A stretch of 38,370 nucleotides of DNA from a virus, in IMG/VR virus record IMGVR_UViG_3300043395_003730, positions 1 through 38,370 of that record; one strand, 5' to 3'. Positions 1 through 6,926 of this stretch are shown one piece after another (positions within the stretch are counted from its first letter, which is position 1; each line of letters begins with the position of its first letter). Under the pieces are notes generated by a model. The model searched no databases, was not told the origin of the DNA, and saw only the letters and a program-made list of their open reading frames with translations. The position numbers were made by a program, and so were the translations under genes.

Positions 1-1113
1 TTGGAAAAAGTGCAGGAAATGCGCGTCGCGCGCCGGTCCGCCCTGCTTCAGCGCTGGGCGAGCGGAGCCCGCTTGTCTCCAGACGAGCGCGACGAGATCG
101 CCGACCTGATCGCCCAACCGGCTGGCACGTCCAGTCCTACGGCCGCGCCCACTCCGGCCGCCGCACCGTCGCCGCCGGCCGCCGCTGCATCGTCCTTCGC
201 CCTGGAGTCTCCACCGGCCGCCGCCTTTTCCGCCCGCTCCGGGTGCATCCACTCGCTCACGCCCGGCACGCCCTACGAGGCGACCTTCGGCGTCGCCATC
301 CGCACCATCAAGCGCTGGCGGTCCTCCGGTGCGCGCCACACCCCGCCGGCCTACCCGCCCCTCGATGAGCCGCACCGCATGGCCGCTTGGTGGCGCCTCG
401 TCATGAAACACGAGGTCCCCGCCCGCCTCCTCCAGCTCGAGGAGGCCGCGCCCGCTCCGGCCCCTGCGCCCGCCACCGTCGCCGCCCCATCGGCCCCCGC
501 CACGCCGGCGCCGGCCGCCGAGCCCGCCGCCCGCACCGCCGCGCCCCAGATCCCGCCGCCCGCCCCCCGCATCAACTTCGACGCCCCCCACGACACCGGC
601 TACGCCGCCACCCTCAACCGCCTCTCCCAGGCCGAAGCCGTGGCCGCCCAGCGCTACACCGAGGCCGTCCTCTCCCCCGACGAGGCCGTCCGCGCCACCG
701 CCACGGCCCTCAAGCGCGAGTGGCTCGAGCTGGCCGACACCACCCGCACCTACGAGCGCGACCGCGCCAAGATCCTCCGCGAGTCCGGCGAGACCTGGGA
801 CCGCGCCGCCGTCGTCGAGGCCCTCACCTCCGTCCACAACATCCTCGCCCCCGGCGTCCGCCGCCTCTGGCGCACCATCCGCCGCCGCCACCCCGACTTC
901 ACCGAACTCCCCCCCGCGCGCCAGGAGGAAATCTTCAACCGCGAGACCGACGCCCTCTTCGCCGTCCTCCTCAACACCGCCTTCACCTCCGCCAGCCTTC
1001 CCGAGCCCGCCCCGGCCCCCGAGCCCGAGCCACCTTCAACTTCGCCCGAGCCGCCGCCCCCCACCGCCTTCGAGCCGCCCGCCCCGTCAACCGTCGAGCC
1101 TCTTGCCGCTTAA
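1..1113 (+). CDS. Putative small terminase subunit (Nu1-like HTH)
   Basis: A 370-residue protein if the TTG at base 1 is the start; ATG at 19 is an alternative, and the frame could continue upstream of the window. Residues about 93-111 (YEATFGVAIRTIKRWRSSG) look like a winged-helix DNA-recognition segment of the kind in lambda Nu1 small terminases. It lies between two Ala/Pro-rich linkers (about 41-78 and 150-188). The C-terminal half is helical and charged, as expected for oligomerisation or large-subunit contact, and ends in a Pro/Glu-rich tail. It sits two genes upstream of the large terminase, the usual place for TerS, which recognises cos or pac DNA. The assignment rests on position and the HTH-like segment; overall sequence is not clearly familiar. 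Confidence 0.5.
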   Translation: MEKVQEMRVARRSALLQRWASGARLSPDERDEIADLIAQPAGTSSPTAAPTPAAAPSPPAAAASSFALESPPAAAFSARSGCIHSLTPGTPYEATFGVAIRTIKRWRSSGARHTPPAYPPLDEPHRMAAWWRLVMKHEVPARLLQLEEAAPAPAPAPATVAAPSAPATPAPAAEPAARTAAPQIPPPAPRINFDAPHDTGYAATLNRLSQAEAVAAQRYTEAVLSPDEAVRATATALKREWLELADTTRTYERDRAKILRESGETWDRAAVVEALTSVHNILAPGVRRLWRTIRRRHPDFTELPPARQEEIFNRETDALFAVLLNTAFTSASLPEPAPAPEPEPPSTSPEPPPPTAFEPPAPSTVEPLAA

Positions 1114-1116
1114 CCA

Positions 1117-1479
1117 ATGAACAACTATCTCCACCTCCTCCCCGTCCTAATCGTTGCCCACTTAGTCGGCGACTTTATCCTGCAAGACGACTCGATGGCC
1201 CGCCTCAAATCGTCGTCGCATTGGGTCTGCTACCGTCACATCGGCTTCTACTCGCTGCCCTTCGCCGTGCTGCTCCTGTCCGGCCTGCTTCCGCTCTGGG
1301 CCTTCCTCGCTATCATGGCCCAGCACTACGTCCAAGACCGCTACGCCCTCCACCTGCGCTGGATGAAGTTCTACGGCCAGACCCCGCCCGAGCGCTGGCC
1401 AGTCGGCCCGCTGTGCGTCGATCAAGCGATGCATCTCGCGTGGATCGCCTGCGTGTTGTTGTTCCCCCTCGCCGCATGA
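1117..1479 (+). CDS. DUF3307-type integral membrane protein
   Basis: A 120-residue, strongly hydrophobic protein with about three or four membrane segments (roughly residues 5-20, 45-68 and 100-118). The N-terminal motif HLVGDFILQ (residues 15-23), followed by a short basic stretch and a conserved-looking histidine, matches the DUF3307 family pattern (HLLGDFxLQ). Those proteins are of unknown function and occur in chromosomes and phages. Only 3 bases separate it from the preceding stop, and its TGA overlaps the ATG of the large terminase (ATGA), so it is part of the packaging operon. A membrane protein between the terminase subunits is unusual. Role unknown; superinfection exclusion is only a guess. 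Confidence 0.7.
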   Translation: MNNYLHLLPVLIVAHLVGDFILQDDSMARLKSSSHWVCYRHIGFYSLPFAVLLLSGLLPLWAFLAIMAQHYVQDRYALHLRWMKFYGQTPPERWPVGPLCVDQAMHLAWIACVLLFPLAA

Positions 1480-3587
1480 CCCCGCCCCCCGCCAGTCTCC
1501 CGGCCCCGCTCTCCCCCGCGGCCACGCCCGTGCCCCTCCGCCACCCCCAGGCCCCCGAGATCCGCGCCCTTGTCGTCGAGATCCTCTCCCGCATCTACAT
1601 GCCCCGCTCCTCGCTCAACGGCTGGGAGTGGTGCGAGCGCCACATCATCATCGACCCCGAAGAGTCCCGCGACAACCACGGCCCCTACAGCACCCTCGAG
1701 ACCATCTACGTCCGCCGCGTCTTCGAGTTCATCACCCGCCCCGACGAGCGCGAACTCATCATTATGAAGTCCGCCCAGCTCGGCTTCACCCTGGCCTACA
1801 TGCTCATCGTCTGCTACGTGGCCGCCACCGCGCCCACCCACGTCCTCTACGCGATGCACAGCGCCAAAAAGGCCAAGGAAATCTCCACCCGCCTCCAGCG
1901 CCTCCTCACCCGCAACCGCTCCCTTGCCGACACCCTCCTCGGCGAGCCCGAGGAAACCCTCCAAAACCTCCTCCTCAAACTCAAAGGCATGTTCGTCGTC
2001 CTCACCGGCTCCGGCTCCGCCGGCGAGTTCGACGCCGCCTCCTTCGGCCTCGTCATCCTCGACGAACTCTCCCGCCACAAACCCGGCGCCCGCCAGTCCG
2101 CCAACACCATCGACCTCGCCCGCGACCGCATCAAAGAAGTCGCCACCGGCAAACTCCTCGCCGGCGGCACCCCCGAAGAAGCCACCGACGAGACCGTCAA
2201 AAACTTCCTCACCGGCACCCGCGAAGAACTCCACATCCGCTGCCCCGCCTGCGGCACCTACCAATCCCTCGACTTCGAGCGCCTCCGCTTCGGCTTCTGC
2301 AAAAACGAACGCGGCGAGTGGGACTACGCCCGCATCCACCGCGAAGTCTACCTCGAGTGCGCCGGCCTCGCCTCCCCCACACCCTGCCACCACCGCTTCC
2401 GCAACGCCGACAAACGCCGCCTCCTCCGCCCCGACTGTATCCGCTGCGTCCCTACCAACACCGGCCAGGACGAACACAAACCCTACCCCGGCCGCGCTTC
2501 CTTCCACATAAACGACATGTATTCCCTCCGCGAGCAAACCACCTGGGGCCACATCGCCTCCCAGTGGGTCGACGCGCAAAAATCCCCCTCCAAACTCCGC
2601 CGCTTCTACAACCGCGTTCTCGGCCGCCCCCGCCTCGACCGCTCCGTCCACCTCACCCTCGACGCCATCCGAGCCCTCGCCGGCGGCTACGACCACGGCT
2701 GCGTGCCCGTCTCTCCCGCCATCACCCCCTCCGGCGCCGCCGCCATCGTCCTCTTCGCCGACCAGCAAGCCACCTGCGTGAAGTGGGCCAAAGCCGCCTT
2801 CTCCACCACCGGCGAGTGCTGGATCATCGACTACGGCATCATCTCCCTCGAGTCCGGCTCCGAAGCCCGCCGCGATCACCTCCTCGAGATAGCCGCCCGC
2901 CCCGTCTACGTCGGCCTCAACTACCCGAGCCCAGCCTTCATGGCCGCCGCCGAGTCCGATGCCATCACCACCCGCCGCCCCCTCCTCGAGATCCTCCGCG
3001 AACGCCACCCCGGCGAATGGCACGCCGGCATCGTCGTCGGCGGCATCGACGAAGGCAACGGCAACGGCGGCGAGACCATGGACACCCGCCGCTGGTGCTT
3101 GAAAAAGACCGGCATGCTCTTCTTCCCCACCAAAGGCTCCGACGCCCGCTCCGTCCACGACCTCGTCGTCGCCCGCACCGGAAAATTCTTCGTCGATGAG
3201 ATCCCCGTTACCGTCTACCATTTTTGCGACGACGACTTAAAAACGGAGCTCTACATCTCCCGCATCGCCGGCGCCGAGCAGATCCGCCGCGGCGAAAGCG
3301 AAGTCCCCGCCCTGCACCTCCCCGCCGACCCCGCGCCCGACTTCTGCGAAGAGCTCGCCCAGGAAAGCCGCGACGAAGTTTTCTGGAAAGGCAAGCGCGT
3401 CATCCGCTGGCTCGAGCCCAAAGGCCCCAACGACTTTGGCGACGCCGTCAAAGGCTGCCTCGTCATGTGGCATACCATCCGGTCCGTCTTCGAGGTCCCC
3501 CCCGCGACGCCGCTCCCCCCCGCCACCATCGTCATGACCGAAGACGGCCGCCTGCAACCCATTGCTGCACCGGTGCAACAAGCCTGA
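1476..3587 (+). CDS. terL: Large terminase subunit, GpA family
   Basis: A 703-residue DNA-packaging motor: ATPase plus nuclease that cuts concatemers and pumps DNA into proheads. The start is the ATG overlapping the previous stop (ATGA); the frame is open much further upstream but that part is a shadow of gene 1. The P-loop KSAQLGFT (98-105) has its lysine at the first position, like the deviant Walker A KSARVGYS of lambda gpA. VILDELSR (193-200) fits Walker B with the catalytic Asp-Glu. A Cys-rich zinc-binding region follows (CPAC at 256-259, then CHH near 304 and CIRC at 321-324). The C-terminal part should hold the endonuclease. GpA enzymes usually act at cos ends. The last codons contain a 12-bp palindrome that recurs after the portal gene. 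Confidence 0.93.
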   Translation: MTPPPASLPAPLSPAATPVPLRHPQAPEIRALVVEILSRIYMPRSSLNGWEWCERHIIIDPEESRDNHGPYSTLETIYVRRVFEFITRPDERELIIMKSAQLGFTLAYMLIVCYVAATAPTHVLYAMHSAKKAKEISTRLQRLLTRNRSLADTLLGEPEETLQNLLLKLKGMFVVLTGSGSAGEFDAASFGLVILDELSRHKPGARQSANTIDLARDRIKEVATGKLLAGGTPEEATDETVKNFLTGTREELHIRCPACGTYQSLDFERLRFGFCKNERGEWDYARIHREVYLECAGLASPTPCHHRFRNADKRRLLRPDCIRCVPTNTGQDEHKPYPGRASFHINDMYSLREQTTWGHIASQWVDAQKSPSKLRRFYNRVLGRPRLDRSVHLTLDAIRALAGGYDHGCVPVSPAITPSGAAAIVLFADQQATCVKWAKAAFSTTGECWIIDYGIISLESGSEARRDHLLEIAARPVYVGLNYPSPAFMAAAESDAITTRRPLLEILRERHPGEWHAGIVVGGIDEGNGNGGETMDTRRWCLKKTGMLFFPTKGSDARSVHDLVVARTGKFFVDEIPVTVYHFCDDDLKTELYISRIAGAEQIRRGESEVPALHLPADPAPDFCEELAQESRDEVFWKGKRVIRWLEPKGPNDFGDAVKGCLVMWHTIRSVFEVPPATPLPPATIVMTEDGRLQPIAAPVQQA
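3561..3581. repeat. 21-bp repeat with perfect palindromic core, copy 1
   Basis: The core TGCACCGGTGCA (3566-3577) is perfectly palindromic, and the 21 bases around it are identical to 8630-8650. Here it lies within the last codons of the large terminase; the other copy directly follows the portal stop codon. Confidence 0.85.
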
Positions 3588-3589
3588 CC

Positions 3590-3630
3590 CTTCGCGCCCT
3601 TCGCGCCCTTCGCGCCCTTCGCGCGACCCC
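3590..3630 (+). repeat. Tandem CCTTCGCGC repeat
   Basis: About four head-to-tail 9-base units (CCTTCGCGC) fill the gap after the large terminase and lead into a TTTTGACA motif. It resembles the CCTTCGCTC units near 6490 and may be a degenerate relative. Confidence 0.8.
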
Positions 3631-3636
3631 TCCGTT

Positions 3637-3642
3637 TTGACA
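3637..3642 (+). promoter_or_regulatory. TTTGACA junction motif
   Basis: TTGACA lies 22 bases before the ATG at 3659. The same motif recurs 19-41 bases ahead of several other genes. No convincing -10 box is visible at the usual spacing, so a promoter role is only a possibility. Confidence 0.4.
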
Positions 3643-3658
3643 TTGGCCCATGTGTGTC

Positions 3659-4033
3659 ATGAGCAACACACCCAACCCTCCACCCGAGGCCGCGCCGCTG
3701 CGCGCACCCATTCAAATTCATATCCTCAGATCCGGCCACATCGTGGCCGATATTTCCGAAGGTCGAGCTATTGGTGATCCCGATGCAATTTTCGCCGGTT
3801 ATACGCTGCTGAAAAAACAGATCAAAGACACCGACTCTGCTGCATTACTAGATGCCAAACTGCGAGTCAGCGCCGGCTACCTTACCAACCGGCAGACCCT
3901 TATGGAGCGTCTTTGCAGCCTCAACACATCCCCCAACTGGAGCGGCTACGACAGAGCCCACGCCGACCTCCTCCAATCAATCAAAGAGATCGACGACCGC
4001 ATCGCCGCGCTTTTCCCCGTCGCCACCCCATGA
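3659..4033 (+). CDS. Hypothetical late protein
   Basis: A 124-residue protein of unknown function; an alternative ATG lies at 3650. I prefer 3659 because it keeps the 20-30 base distance from the upstream TTTGACA motif seen at other junctions. The N-terminus is proline-rich, followed by a short beta-like stretch and then a mainly helical remainder with a charged C-terminal helix (IKEIDDRIAAL). Codon use is less C-biased than in the terminase. Its stop overlaps the next start (ATGA), implying translational coupling. Its place between large terminase and portal fits a small head-assembly factor, but no motif supports this. Confidence 0.6.
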   Translation: MSNTPNPPPEAAPLRAPIQIHILRSGHIVADISEGRAIGDPDAIFAGYTLLKKQIKDTDSAALLDAKLRVSAGYLTNRQTLMERLCSLNTSPNWSGYDRAHADLLQSIKEIDDRIAALFPVATP

Positions 4034-4752
4034 GCACGCCCGCCACCCGCCGCTCCCTCATGCAGAGCGCCCGAGCCTGGCTGACCTCATGGCCCAAGTT
4101 CCGCGCCGCGACCGACGAAGCCACCGCCCCCTCGCCGATTCCGACCACCCTACAAGGCGGCGCCGCCAGCGGCATCATCCACGCCGCCGAGCAGCGCCGC
4201 TTCCACGAGGAGATTATCCCCATCGCCACCCGTCACCGGTTGGACTACCTCAACCACCATTCCAGCCGCCCGATGAGCGATCACCCCCTCGACCTCACCG
4301 CCGAGCAAATCGCCCTCGTCCAGAGACTAGGCTACACGACCCTCCTAGGCTTCCCCCTCCGCTGCACCGATTCCGAGCCCGAGTCCGCTGAGGCTGGCTT
4401 TGCCCGGGCGCAGCAAGTCATGGCCAAACTTACTCTCGCCGTAGAGTGCGCCACCGCAGCCCCCTCCGTTCCCTCCCTTCCCTCCTGTGAAACCAAGCCC
4501 GCCCCGCGCATCCGCGTAGTCGGTGAGACGATCTGCTGGGGCATCAAAGACCACTACGCCACGGCCCCGATCCTCAACCTCCCCGCAGGCGTGCTAAAAG
4601 TCCGCCGCCGCCTCCGCCCCAACCAGCCGGCCCGCATCTATCTCCGCTACGCTGACCGCCTCGAAGTCTGGCTCGCCCAAGACCACCCCGCCGGCCTCCA
4701 CCTAAAACTCCGCCAAGGCATCAACGTCCAAGATCAGCCGCGAGGCAAATAA
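4030..4752 (+). CDS. Hypothetical late protein with internal repeat
   Basis: A 240-residue protein coupled to the upstream gene by ATGA overlap; the frame is open further upstream, but that extension overlaps the previous gene in another frame. The N-terminal half is helical; the C-terminal half (from about residue 158) looks beta-rich, with short strands and basic residues. The coding sequence at 4463-4493 carries a copy of the pyrimidine repeat normally found between genes, read as PSVPSLPSCETKP, which probably forms a linker between the two halves. No family was recognised. It is the last phage-like gene before the cassette array. Confidence 0.6.
   Translation: MSTPATRRSLMQSARAWLTSWPKFRAATDEATAPSPIPTTLQGGAASGIIHAAEQRRFHEEIIPIATRHRLDYLNHHSSRPMSDHPLDLTAEQIALVQRLGYTTLLGFPLRCTDSEPESAEAGFARAQQVMAKLTLAVECATAAPSVPSLPSCETKPAPRIRVVGETICWGIKDHYATAPILNLPAGVLKVRRRLRPNQPARIYLRYADRLEVWLAQDHPAGLHLKLRQGINVQDQPRGK
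4463..4493 (+). repeat. Class A pyrimidine repeat, inside a CDS
   Basis: A copy of CTCCGTTCCCTCCC followed by TTCCCTCCTGTGAAA, translated in frame within the 240-residue protein. It is the only class A copy located within a gene. Confidence 0.85.
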
Positions 4753-4756
4753 CTCT

Positions 4757-4990
4757 ATGGAAACTCCACCCGCAATACCCCCCGCCGATCGGTTGCCCTC
4801 GTTGGCTGAAACGACTGGTTGGGCCGAATTGATCCCTCTTACAGGGACGTGGATAGCGCGCTGTGACGCCTGCGGCTGCGGATATGAAAACTGGTCGGGG
4901 AGCACTCCATGCTGCGGGTCACTTGCCACGGTCGAAGACCATAAGCCCAACGACAAAGTTCAGGGACACGGCGGGAACGAAGCCCAATAA
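4757..4990 (+). CDS. Small Cys-rich (zinc-ribbon-like) cassette protein
   Basis: A 77-residue protein with CDACGCG and, 14 residues on, PCCG: paired cysteines typical of a zinc ribbon or rubredoxin-like knuckle. Function unknown. The gene ends inside the attC-like site at 4945-5066, as integron cassette genes do. A GTTGGGC core-like heptamer (4818-4824) lies inside the reading frame, so the first 20 or so codons may be phage-derived and fused to the cassette gene; the original start could be the TTG a few codons after the heptamer. Base composition is more balanced than in neighbouring late genes. Confidence 0.6.
   Translation: METPPAIPPADRLPSLAETTGWAELIPLTGTWIARCDACGCGYENWSGSTPCCGSLATVEDHKPNDKVQGHGGNEAQ
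4808..4824 (+). other. Remnant attC right half
   Basis: GAAACGACTGGTTGGGC matches the right end of the attC-like site at 5600-5686 (GAATCGACTGGTTAGCC) at 14 of 17 positions and ends in GTTGGGC, which fits the integron core GTTRRRY. No matching left half was found upstream, so this looks like the truncated left border of the cassette array. Confidence 0.45.
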
Positions 4991-5066
4991 CCATTTAACC
5001 ATATGAAAAACCAACTGACTCAATTTGCGGCTCGTGGCCGTGTTCTCCTGCAACGCTTTGTTAGGC
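4945..5066 (+). other. attC-like recombination site 1
   Basis: An imperfect inverted repeat of 122 bp. It begins with GCCCAAC (RYYYAAC) and ends with GTTAGGC (GTTRRRY), the outer core boxes of integron attC sites. Inner complementary blocks are CAAAG/CTTTG (4954-4958 and 5056-5060), CAGG/CCTG, and ACACGG/CCGTGT (4966-4971 and 5038-5043). The central loop of about 66 bases is within the known attC size range. It is the weakest of the three sites. Confidence 0.6.
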
Positions 5067-5323
5067 TCATTTCTGCTTGGGCTTGGCGCGAAGAACTGAG
5101 GCTCCATAAAAACGTGGCCGAAGACGCTCAGGCCCTCGTGGACGCACTGATTCGCGGAGAACGCGCCGACGCCTTCTGTGGATACGGAAGAGACGGCCAA
5201 GCGTCCAACTACCGCGACGAACTCAAGTTTTCGCTGCGTGCCTTGCCTAACGCCGTGGTCAGCAACGCGACGAGCGGCTCTCCACATACGCAGGACAGGT
5301 CAAGCAGTCGCGTTGCGCTGTAG
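5003..5323 (+). CDS. Hypothetical cassette protein
   Basis: A 106-residue frame of unknown function. Its ATG lies in the loop of the first attC-like site, and the core box GTTAGGC is read through in frame (codons 20-22), so the true cassette-borne start may be later; no ATG follows in frame nearby, and a GTG near 5114 is possible. The middle is an amphipathic helix (EELRLHKNVAEDAQALVDAL). The C-terminus is low-complexity, being encoded by the second attC-like site. Codon usage (more A/T, less C-ending) differs sharply from the surrounding late genes, supporting foreign origin. Confidence 0.5.
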   Translation: MKNQLTQFAARGRVLLQRFVRLISAWAWREELRLHKNVAEDAQALVDALIRGERADAFCGYGRDGQASNYRDELKFSLRALPNAVVSNATSGSPHTQDRSSSRVAL

Positions 5324-5336
5324 CACATGGTTAGCC
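5245..5336 (+). other. attC-like recombination site 2
   Basis: A 92-bp site from GCCTAAC (5245-5251, a perfect RYYYAAC box) to GTTAGCC (5330-5336). A perfect 10-bp inner stem is formed by GCAACGCGAC (5262-5271) and GTCGCGTTGC (5307-5316), with a small hairpin-sized loop between. The next gene starts 15 bases after the site, as in integron cassettes. Confidence 0.75.
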
Positions 5337-5351
5337 TCCGTCTCCGAATTT

Positions 5352-5651
5352 ATGCACACAAAAACACCAAGAACTGACGCAGTAGAATACAGCAACCTCC
5401 GCGTGAAGCCCGAACGCTTCGTCGTCGATGCCGACTTCGCCCGTGACCTAGAGCGTGAGAACGAGGACGCCCGCGAAGCGCTCGCGCTCGCCCATGCGAT
5501 CCTCGCCAAACTCCCGCCCCGCGATGTGGTTCACGCATCCAAGCGGGCCGCGATCAAACACGTGGGCAACGCCCCTATGGCATACATCGCCGGAGTTTTG
5601 GCTAACGCGAAGATCAGAGACGCGGGAGGACGGGCCGCGCCTCCCCTGTGA
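5352..5651 (+). CDS. Hypothetical cassette protein (RTDA/DFARxLE type)
   Basis: A 99-residue protein. The start is the ATG 15 bases after the GTTAGCC end of the preceding attC-like site; an upstream extension of the frame runs through that site and is rejected. The pattern KTPRTDA, then FVVDADFARDLERENEDAREAL, resembles small proteins common in phage and environmental genomes, where TPRTDA is followed by DFARxLERE; no function is known for them. The second half is helical and the C-terminus overlaps the following attC-like site. It forms, with that site, a complete cassette of about 350 bp (core to core). Confidence 0.65.
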   Translation: MHTKTPRTDAVEYSNLRVKPERFVVDADFARDLERENEDAREALALAHAILAKLPPRDVVHASKRAAIKHVGNAPMAYIAGVLANAKIRDAGGRAAPPL

Positions 5652-5686
5652 CGTTCACCCGCGTTCTCTGAATCGACTGGTTAGCC
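5600..5686 (+). other. attC-like recombination site 3
   Basis: The clearest site, 87 bp, with exactly complementary outer boxes GGCTAAC (5600-5606) and GTTAGCC (5680-5686). The inner arms CAGAGACGCGGG (5615-5626) and CCCGCGTTCTCTG (5658-5670) pair over 12 bp with one unpaired base on one side, as with the extrahelical bases that set strand choice in attC. A further GGGAGG/CCTCCC hairpin fills the loop. A start codon follows 14 bases after the site. Confidence 0.82.
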
Positions 5687-5699
5687 TCTTTCGCCTTTT

Positions 5700-5960
5700 A
5701 TGTCCTCGATCACCCTCCAAATCGGCGCGCTCTGCGACCCGATCAGCAAACAACTCGCCGGGCACATCTCCAAGGATGACGCCGACCGGCTCGACCGCCA
5801 CGGCGACGCAATCACGCACTGCTACGTCATGGGATTCATGCCACAAGCGCAGACAGACCGCGCCCGCAAGAAGCTCCTCGAAATGTGCAAGAAGGCCGTA
5901 GTCGCGCACGCCAACTCTTCTCCGGCTAACAAGGCCAATATCCCATTCTGCCCAGAATAA
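5700..5960 (+). CDS. Hypothetical cassette protein
   Basis: An 86-residue protein of unknown function starting 14 bases after the GTTAGCC core of the preceding attC-like site, the normal position of a cassette gene. It is mostly helical with several Lys/Arg residues near the C-terminus (RARKKLLEMCKK) and four cysteines overall. GGCTAAC at 5924-5930, inside the last codons, matches the left core box of the preceding site, but no right half follows, so the cassette seems to be cut off where the phage sequence resumes. Confidence 0.6.
   Translation: MSSITLQIGALCDPISKQLAGHISKDDADRLDRHGDAITHCYVMGFMPQAQTDRARKKLLEMCKKAVVAHANSSPANKANIPFCPE
5924..5930 (+). other. Remnant attC left core box
   Basis: GGCTAAC, identical to the left box at 5600-5606. 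No complementary GTTAGCC occurs downstream before the next gene. Interpreted as the right border of the cassette array, where the last attC was truncated. Confidence 0.35.
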
Positions 5961-5969
5961 CTCCCGCTA

Positions 5970-6287
5970 ATGCACGCACTCAAACGCATCCCTTGGAAGC
6001 GTCGCCGCGCTAAAGCCAAGGAGTGGGGCGCCAAGGGCCTGCTTGCCCAGGCTGCCGCCCGCGTCGAGCGCGGGCCAGACTTCGCCACCCAGCGTGCGCG
6101 CGCCCTCGATGATCGCCGCGGTCAGCGTGTCCGCCACGGCGTCACCTACCACGGCGACGGCCGCGTCACCTAGTGGGAGATCGTTCACTCCCGCGCCGGC
6201 CGCACCACGCAATACGACATCCTCGTCTCCGGCGTCCTCTGGCGCACTGGCGGCCCCCGCATCATCCGCGCCCTCCTCGCTGCCTGA
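5970..6287 (+). pseudogene. Small phage gene interrupted by an in-frame amber codon
   Basis: Codons 1-67 (5970-6170) are followed by TAG (6171-6173), after which the same frame stays open and protein-like for 37 more codons to TGA at 6285-6287. The two parts join naturally (DGRVT, stop, WEIVHSRAGRTTQYDILVSG), suggesting a single ancestral protein of about 105 residues with an N-terminal basic helix and a small beta domain. A TAC, CAG or TGG codon could have become TAG by one change. Other genes here end with TAG, so codon reassignment is unlikely. Either a nonsense mutation or amber readthrough. Its position, two genes before the portal, suggests a head-completion role, but no family was recognised. 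Confidence 0.6.
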
Positions 6288-6296
6288 TTGCCCGCC

Positions 6297-6324
6297 CTCC
6301 CTTCTCTCCGTTCCCTCCTGTAAA
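6297..6324 (+). repeat. Class A pyrimidine repeat
   Basis: A slightly diverged copy (TTCTCTCCGTTCCCTCCTGTAA) just after the amber-interrupted gene, followed at 6344 by TTGACA. No gene start follows closely, so this unit may be left over from a lost gene. The 6325-6556 stretch otherwise holds the CCTTCGC repeat and no convincing gene. Confidence 0.8.
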
Positions 6325-6488
6325 ATATTCTGCCCAGCCCCGCTTGACACGCCCACCCCTTCAGCCGTTCCCCCCGAGCGCCCGGGGCCGGTGCTCATGA
6401 CTCCCGCCCCTGTTCCATCGCGGCGCCTCGTGCGATGAGGGGCGGGAAAAAGCGAGCCCCCGCCTCGTTCTCCCCATCCTCCCTGTCC

Positions 6489-6520
6489 GTCCTTCGCTCC
6501 CTTCGCTGCCTTCGCGAGAC
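6489..6520 (+). repeat. CCTTCGCTCCCTTCGCTG repeat, copy 1
   Basis: Its reverse complement (TCTCGCGAAGG, AGCGAAGGG, GCGAAG units) recurs at 31797-31827 within the ParB-like gene, with only a few differences. Confidence 0.75.
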
Positions 6521-6537
6521 ACCCTCCGCCCCGCCGG

Positions 6538-6543
6538 TTGACA
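6538..6543 (+). promoter_or_regulatory. TTGACA junction motif
   Basis: TTGACA preceded by GG, 19 bases before the ATG at 6557; the same relation is seen ahead of other late genes. Confidence 0.35.
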
Positions 6544-6556
6544 ACCCGCGGCATGC

Positions 6557-6853
6557 ATGGAATCCGCCGCCAAAATCGCCACCCTCAAGCAGGGCCTGCG
6601 CATCAAATACGCCACCGATCCGGGCGCCCTCCGCGCCCTCTGGGAGCGCGTCTTTTCCGAGTCCACCGAGTTCGTCGAGCTCACCGGCAACGCCTACGAA
6701 GGCGGCTCCGCCTCCGGCACCCACATCCTCCACCGCCTGGAGTATCTCGCCGCCGTGCAGGATGTGCTCGCCGAGCTGGCGCCCGCCACCACGCCCGCCG
6801 CCCCGCCCCCCGGCACCTTCGCCGATTTCCGCGCCAACTGGGTGCAAACTTAA
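6557..6853 (+). CDS. Hypothetical small protein preceding the portal
   Basis: A 98-residue, acidic, mainly helical protein of unknown function. The ATG at 6557 is preceded by another out-of-frame ATG at 6553. Helical segments span roughly residues 1-40 and 55-75; the C-terminal 25 residues are Ala/Pro-rich and end in a short aromatic segment. In lambda-like genomes a small connector protein (gpW) lies between large terminase and portal, and this gene occupies that slot, but I see no gpW signature. Confidence 0.6.
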   Translation: MESAAKIATLKQGLRIKYATDPGALRALWERVFSESTEFVELTGNAYEGGSASGTHILHRLEYLAAVQDVLAELAPATTPAAPPPGTFADFRANWVQT

Positions 6854-6879
6854 ATTTCCCTGATCCCCCACTTGGATCG

Positions 6880-6920
6880 CCCTTCCTCCGCCCTTCGCGT
6901 CTTCGCGTTAAAAAAATTCG
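6880..6920 (+). repeat. Class C repeat, right half only
   Basis: CCTTCGCGTCTTCGCGTTAAAAAAA ending just ahead of the portal start. It matches the right ends of the two full palindromic elements at 8665-8769 and 12883-12999; the left half is missing here. Confidence 0.8.
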
Positions 6921-6926
6921 ACCACC

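Noticed and set aside
387-1475. N-terminal extension of the large terminase frame
   Set aside because: It overlaps two supported genes in other frames and is Arg/Pro-rich shadow sequence; the ATG at 1476 with the ATGA overlap is a better start.
1422-3221. Long minus-strand open frame of about 600 codons opposite the large terminase
   Set aside because: It is rich in Gly/Ala/Val/Glu, as produced by the complement of GC-rich coding sequence, and lies fully opposite a motif-confirmed terminase gene. Similar mirrors oppose the portal, protease, tape measure and ParB-like genes.
6171-6173. Stop-codon reassignment of TAG
   Set aside because: Several well-supported genes (ending at 13729, 16034, 22943 and 37880) use TAG as their final stop, so a genome-wide recoding is unlikely.
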